A DNA stretch of 64,000 nt, from NCBI GenBank assembly GCA_963682055.1, contig OY821740.1, forward strand, positions 39,080,795-39,144,794, given 5' to 3'. Positions 59,001 through 64,000 of this stretch are shown piece after piece. The notes below the pieces were generated by a model. The model saw only the letters and a list, made by a program, of their open reading frames with translations. It was not told the DNA's origin and ran no database searches. The number at the start of each line of letters is the position of its first letter. Position 1 is the first letter of the stretch. The stretch comes from Primula veris. Lineage: Eukaryota; Streptophyta; Magnoliopsida; Ericales; Primulaceae. The position numbers were made by a program, and so were the translations under genes.

Positions 59001-61351
59001 CCTCCAATAGCTGCTTTTCCAGCAGAGGGTCCTTGCTTTACCGCAGTCGATGCAGTATTAATATCTGCAAAGACAAAATTTAACCACGTATAAATCAGCT
59101 GTTTACAAATTATTCAAACATATGCTGCAAAATTTCTGCAAGAAGCGCTACTGTGTAAAGATCCTGCCTCTAGAACGGTGTTTTTACATACCCAGAAATT
59201 TGGACATTTGAGGGTATTTAAGTAGTATAAAAGACCACACGTCACATGAATTAAATCCACACTTGCTTTCCAAATCAAGAATTTCAGATTACTAGTTTTT
59301 TAATGTTGATTTAGAATGCACATGTAGGCATCTATATCACTTCATCAATTCACTTCTATGGCATTTCCTACATTAAAAAGGAAAATTCTCTTCATCTTCA
59401 ACCCCAAATCCCTATGAATATGAATTTCATAAAATCCAAACAGAAACTTGAGATAAAATGCAGACGTGCTTAAAACTAATCAGACCATGATTTTTTCAAT
59501 AGGGGATCGGGGATCAAAATATTATTCATAGCTGCACTATATCCCTACTCACCATAGTAAAGTACCTTGGATATGCTTTTTCTTTTCTCTGTCGTAGTAA
59601 AAGACAAGCCCTGCTCCAGTGGCAACCAACAATAGAAAGCTCAGCCATGAAACCGGCTGCAGAGGATTAAACAAGTAAATAAAAAACCAGAAACTGGTTT
59701 TTATGTTCGACTAATAAATAAAAGAGGCAAGTGTTGGGGAGTAAGATTAGTTGCAGTACCACATATATGAGAGCCATTTTAATCTTTAAAAGTATTGGAA
59801 TAATGCAAACATGGTTTCAGAACCAGGGATTGACAATAAAAGCACTTATGTAAAAAATCCTACCTCACAGGCCAACACCTTGTATTTTAAGCCTAATCTT
59901 TAAACTATAAATGTTTATTCCCCAAACAAATCAATACAAAATATCACTTTGAGGAATTTCAGCTCATGGCCGGGCAAAGACCGCTTCTGCTCCTTTTGAT
60001 ATTGGTTGAGTAGTAAAGTATGGTGGAATTGCTAAATGGATTTAATCCATTACGACTAAATGGATCTAATCCATTACGGCTAGATGGATCTAATCCATTT
60101 CGCCTAAATGGGTAGGTACAACTTGAATCAAACTGATCTAAAAGCTGTTGAAAAAAAATTGATACAAACTTCAGCAGCAGTTAGATCCCTTTGATCGGGG
60201 TTTTACAACGCGACAGCGTTATAGGAAAATTTCATTAAAACGTTAGCGTAAAAAAGTAAGCTTTTGAGCTTTTCTGCAAAAAAGTTTCTCTTTTTACCAA
60301 AATGAGTGGAAAGAAGTTTTTTGAGCTCCGAAGCAGCTCTTCAAACGAGTAACTTCAACCCAACTACAATTAAATCAATTTAACAATTTGAACCCCAAGT
60401 AATTACTAATTACAATGGTCTGTCAATAATTATGAATTACATACCCCGCCACGAACAGATTTCCCCTGCTGCTTCTGCTGCTCGGAGTTGTCACCATTGT
60501 GGCCTTTGCCGCCACTATCTCCGCCTTCTTTACCCTGCGATGATGATTTTGATGGGTCTTTCACTTCTTGACTGACTGTAGGAGTAGCTGTGGCGTTGCT
60601 GCCGGTACAAAAATATCTCCAATGATGACGGTGACTACAAATTTGCGACGTGGCCGAGCAATCAATACGGAAATCCTGCATACAACAACATTAACCAATA
60701 GCAGTAACAAGTTATGTTAAATATGGGGTGAAAAAAGCTTCAACTGAAAGAATAAAATACATGGTCAAATATTATTCACATTATCCTTTTCTGTCATAGA
60801 GGGGAGATCACGGGCCATTTTTGTCACAACCTAATTCCTCCCATAGGTAGGTGATAATAATACGCATGACTTAATTCTCTCGTACTCCTTGTTTACTAGC
60901 TTACCGTTCTTACGCACTGAAACGTGGTACTCTTATGTCCCATAACACCATTTTTAGCACTTACGAACCATAGCGTGAAACTTAGCGACCGGCAAACCCA
61001 ATATGTCGATACATTTTTTGAGGCCAAATATCACTGAAGTACTTATGTAGCCTAGTTAAATCCAATTTGAGAGTATAGACATATTGATAGAAATCACAGA
61101 TTATCAAATAATGAAAATGAATCAGGGACGGAACCATGAACTTTAAAGGGGAGGGTTTTTAAACAAAATACATATAAACAAATCTACTACTGTCTCCACC
61201 TAGTTCCTTTGCTGACTATAACAAATTCAGAATTCTCCCTTCATCAAATTGTTAATCACCATTCACACACGAATAGCTTCATAACTAAAGGCAACCCTAG
61301 TAGTGTCATCCCTGGGGATAATTAAACAAAGCATTTTTCTAGGGCATCCAT

Positions 61352-61399
<48 letters not shown>

Positions 61400-62555
61400 T
61401 TTCAAAATCTTCATTTGTCTGAGCATTTCTGGTAGAATTTTTACACGTTGTTTGGGACGTCCTAACGTATTGTGTAGCATATACCATAACAAACCCCGAG
61501 TTCCGACCCAGATAAAATCATGGACGCTCGGCATTTCTATCCGGCGTTGCTAATTACAATTTCTTTTCTACATTGTGGCAAAACATGGTACCAGTAATTT
61601 TGAATTATTTTGGCAAATCTCTACATAAAAAAACAGCATTCTGATAAATTGAGGAATTTTGACGCCAACCCCCCGTCCCACATGTAGCTCCGCCCGACAT
61701 TTTCCATAATTGCAAACAAAAACATCAAATGCTAATGTAAAATTTAAAAGGAAAAATGATCATCTAGTACATATTTCGAGACTTAATTATCAAAAACCCA
61801 TGGTTAAAATCTCTTTTAAGATTAGGTACATATGCTCAACAATGCTGCTTCTTTTTACTCTTTGTTTTTAACTTTGATGGTCACTCATGCTACATTGATA
61901 TGATACCAATTCTTAAACAAAAACCACAAACTCAGGTTTCCGATAATTAACTCTTAGGGTGTGTTTGGAACCCGCAAAATGTCACGGAAAAGAAAAGAAA
62001 AAGGAAAAGAAAGTAAAACAAAGGAAAATTAACTTGAAATCATTTTCCGTTCATGTGTTTGGAATGTTGAAAAATCAAGATAAAAGAAAAGAAAAAGAGG
62101 AGAAAGGGAGGGAGCTAGTCGTTTTCATTTTCCTCCCTCTTTTGGAAGGAAAATGGTTTCTCTCATTATGCACACAAAGTTTTCCCTCACTTTTTTTTGT
62201 TTTCTTTTCCATTGGTTTTCTTATGCACCCAAACACAAGAAAATGTTTTCTTGGGAAATCATTTTCATTTTCCCATGAGTTTTCCAGGTTCCAAACACAC
62301 CCTTAAAGTATGCATTAAACATTAAATTTTTCAATTTTAAATCCCCATAAACAAATTCCTATATACACATAATTTAATAAATTCCAACCTCTCCCCTGAG
62401 CAAACATTGGTTCTGTGGCCCCAGTAGCTAATTAATCTACATATTAACACACACACACATATATATATAGAGAGAGGCAAACAGTGGTTACGTGGCTCGG
62501 GTCAGAAAATTGATATTTAATCTACAAATTAAAATACATGCATACATATGTAAGT

Positions 62556-62593
<38 letters not shown>

Positions 62594-62906
62594 CATCATC
62601 ATCATCATACTATTAATATAAGCAAACTCAAGAAAAGTTGAGGCTCCCAAATTTTGTACAATTTTTCCAAAAATACCCTCACTCTATTTTAATAATTACC
62701 GATGTACCTAATCTAATTAATTAACAATTCTTCCTAACTATATTTTCGTAATTACAGATGCAGCCTAAATTAATTAACAATTCGTTTTAACCAGCATAAC
62801 TACAATAAATGATACCAAATATGAATATTAGGTTCAAAATAAAAATATATTACGAGGTTTATACCATTACGCGTCTCACACACAACGCGTAGGTAACTTT
62901 TACTAG

Positions 62907-62941
<35 letters not shown>

Positions 62942-63103
62942 GCGAACATTGGGTTGAGGAGAAGTAGATAAAGATGGAGAGACGATATTAATGAGTGAGC
63001 TGTTAATACTTGGATTTGATTCCGTTATGAATAATTTACTGTTTAATAGAACCCTTTTCATCGTCTTTATCGTTGATCTCCTGCTTATTATTCCAATCGC
63101 CAT
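56059..63103 (-). CDS. HCC1: SCO1-like copper chaperone (HCC1), mitochondrial
   Basis: Inner-membrane copper chaperone that metallates the CuA centre of cytochrome c oxidase. Exons from the start: about 62948-63103, 60445-60675, 59566-59656, 58852-59064, 57942-58031, 57702-57834, 56059-56176. About 1,032 nt, 343 aa. Exon 1 ([20 protein letters not shown]) is basic and Ser-rich, a typical mitochondrial presequence. A Gly/Lys/Gln-rich linker precedes one membrane helix ([18 protein letters not shown], about 133-150). The thioredoxin-like domain has the copper ligands CPDIC (212-216) and His301 in [24 protein letters not shown] and [14 protein letters not shown] are family blocks. All downstream splice junctions are GT-AG and close in frame. 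The exon-1 donor (AAT|GTTCGC at 62948/62947) is weak and chosen because it keeps phase 0. The first intron is 2.3 kb. Confidence 0.92.
60032..60111. repeat. 24-bp minisatellite in SCO1 intron 2
   Basis: Three units plus a partial fourth, each of the form CTAAATGGATYTAATCCAT followed by TACGA, TACGG or TTCGC. Units start at 60032, 60056, 60080 and 60104. Every unit contains the palindrome ATGGAT-(T/C)-TAATCCAT. Confidence 0.9.
61354..61396. repeat. (TA)n microsatellite in SCO1 intron 1
   Basis: About 21 uninterrupted AT/TA dinucleotides. Other simple repeats in the same intron are (CA)n(TA)n near 62560-62591, (ATC)n at about 62592-62606, and (TA)n(GA)n at about 62908-62941. Confidence 0.9.
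61957..62302. mobile_element. Tourist-like MITE in SCO1 intron 1
   Basis: A perfect 16-bp terminal inverted repeat, GGGTGTGTTTGGAACC, is flanked on both sides by TTA (61954-61956 and 62303-62305), the PIF/Harbinger target signature. It is 346 bp with an A/G-rich left half and T/C-rich right half that pair. No transposase. A 115-aa frame inside it is a by-product of this composition. Intact ends suggest a fairly recent insertion. Confidence 0.92.
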
Positions 63104-64000
63104 TGCTGTCTCTCTCTCTCTCTAGGAGAGGGTTTATGTTAGGTTTTAGGAGTATTCAATTTTAGAAAGAAATAAATAAAGCTGATAGTGATACTAATAC
63201 TATGAGTGTTTTATAAAAGACGCTGACTCAAAATATTTTTATTATTTCGGAATTACAAACTGTAATTTTTATATTTTTTTTATAAAAATGAAAATAAAAA
63301 AATAAACCGTAATTCAGATATTGCGGTGTGTAATTCGAAGTTACGGTTTTGACGTGAAAAAATATTTTTTGCAGTCAAAAAATACAATCTCTTTGTAAAA
63401 TTGCCATAAAAATAAACTGCATTAGTCTAGTAGTAGTTTTTACGATTTGGTTTTTATTGTAACCACTCTCAAATTTTAAAATTACATGCTAGAGCTTGTG
63501 TAGAGCTCTCTTATTACATATATAGTAGTTCTAGTAGTACTTTTTTTTCTTGACTAGTTGCATAGTTATAGAGTTAGAATTGGACTCCAAGTACTGTCAA
63601 TGCCACAGATAATGTGTTTGATTGCCTAAAGTGTAACTGTAAAATTAGTATGGATTAGGCTACAAATGATGCATTTTTTGAGTATTTGCAATATCATAAG
63701 GTCTCATTTGGTTGAAGGAACTAAGAATCGGCTTCGGATTGTGACCGGTATTTGAAATGAAGTATGCATTAGCAATCCGGACGAGATTAGACTAATCTAA
63801 CATCACAGACTTATGGTATTGCATAATATGAGAAATTAATTTTACAAGCAGTCACCATGAATAAGTTCAAGGAACCAAAGTAATCAATGTTTAGTGCAAA
63901 AACCAAAACGTATAATATCATTTTTCTCACCACGACCATCATTGCTCGGCGAACTCGGTCACCAGTGACAATCCAAACCCAATTGTTTAGTACTATGTTA
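63104..64000. other. SCO1 upstream region
   Basis: It begins with a CT-rich leader on the minus strand (GA/CT tract about 63108-63127), followed by AT-rich DNA including a repeat shared with the region upstream of AMP deaminase (about 63240-63376). No other gene recognised up to the window end. Confidence 0.5.
63240..63376. repeat. Dispersed repeat shared with 43690-43800
   Basis: ATAAACCGTAATTCAG, TTACGGTTTTGACGTGAAA and AATATTTTTTGCAGT here match, in inverse orientation, blocks at about 43690-43800 (TTTCACGTTAAAACCGTAAT and AATAAACCGTAAT). Only these two copies were seen in the window. Probably fragments of an uncharacterised AT-rich element. Confidence 0.6.

Noticed and set aside
61959..62306. 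115-aa open frame
   Set aside because: It coincides end to end with a Tourist MITE, and its composition (K/E-rich then F/L-rich) reflects the paired A/G and T/C arms.
1..64000. tRNA, rRNA or other structured RNA genes
   Set aside because: No cloverleaf with A and B box sequences or rRNA-like block was recognised while reading both strands. A dedicated tRNA and covariance-model scan was not possible here.

Overview
This is plant nuclear DNA, almost certainly from a eudicot. It is AT-rich and intron-rich, with GT-AG introns, long intergenic gaps, microsatellites and many short non-autonomous transposons (Stowaway, Tourist and hAT types). Six protein-coding genes can be assembled exon by exon. 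All six belong to conserved plant families. I recognised them by family knowledge from the translated exons; no database search was run, and I do not name a species.

Layout: (1) 1-4316, no convincing gene; AT-rich degenerate repeats and a GA-rich tract. (2) 4317-9778 (+), a divergent pyruvate decarboxylase paralogue (PDC-A), whose start codon lies in a separate first exon about 1.9 kb upstream of the obvious homology. (3) 10991-16630 (-), a canonical 605-aa pyruvate decarboxylase (PDC-B), tail-to-tail with PDC-A. (4) 19628-27813 (-), EBP1/PA2G4-like protein, 9 exons, 392 aa, with two 3-kb introns packed with tandem repeats and MITEs. (5) 30551-37605 (-), chlorophyll synthase CHLG, 15 exons, 363 aa. 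(6) 38544-41329, a 2.8-kb non-autonomous LTR retrotransposon with a 5-bp target duplication. (7) 44118-54166 (+), AMP deaminase (FAC1-like), 19 exons, 815 aa. (8) 56059-63103 (-), mitochondrial copper chaperone SCO1/HCC1-like, 7 exons, about 343 aa, convergent with the AMP deaminase.

The genes do not form a pathway or operon; they are ordinary neighbours on a plant chromosome. PDC supports ethanolic fermentation, EBP1 ribosome biogenesis and growth, CHLG the last step of chlorophyll synthesis, AMP deaminase purine balance, and SCO1 cytochrome c oxidase assembly. No RNA genes, CRISPR arrays or prokaryotic features were seen.

The most unusual items are: the divergent N-extended PDC-A, which keeps its catalytic residues but differs from its neighbour in intron layout and in active-site surroundings; the roughly 16-copy minisatellite filling intron 1 of EBP1, with a Stowaway element nested inside it; the partly disrupted 0.5-kb repeat in EBP1 intron 4; and the coding-less LTR element.
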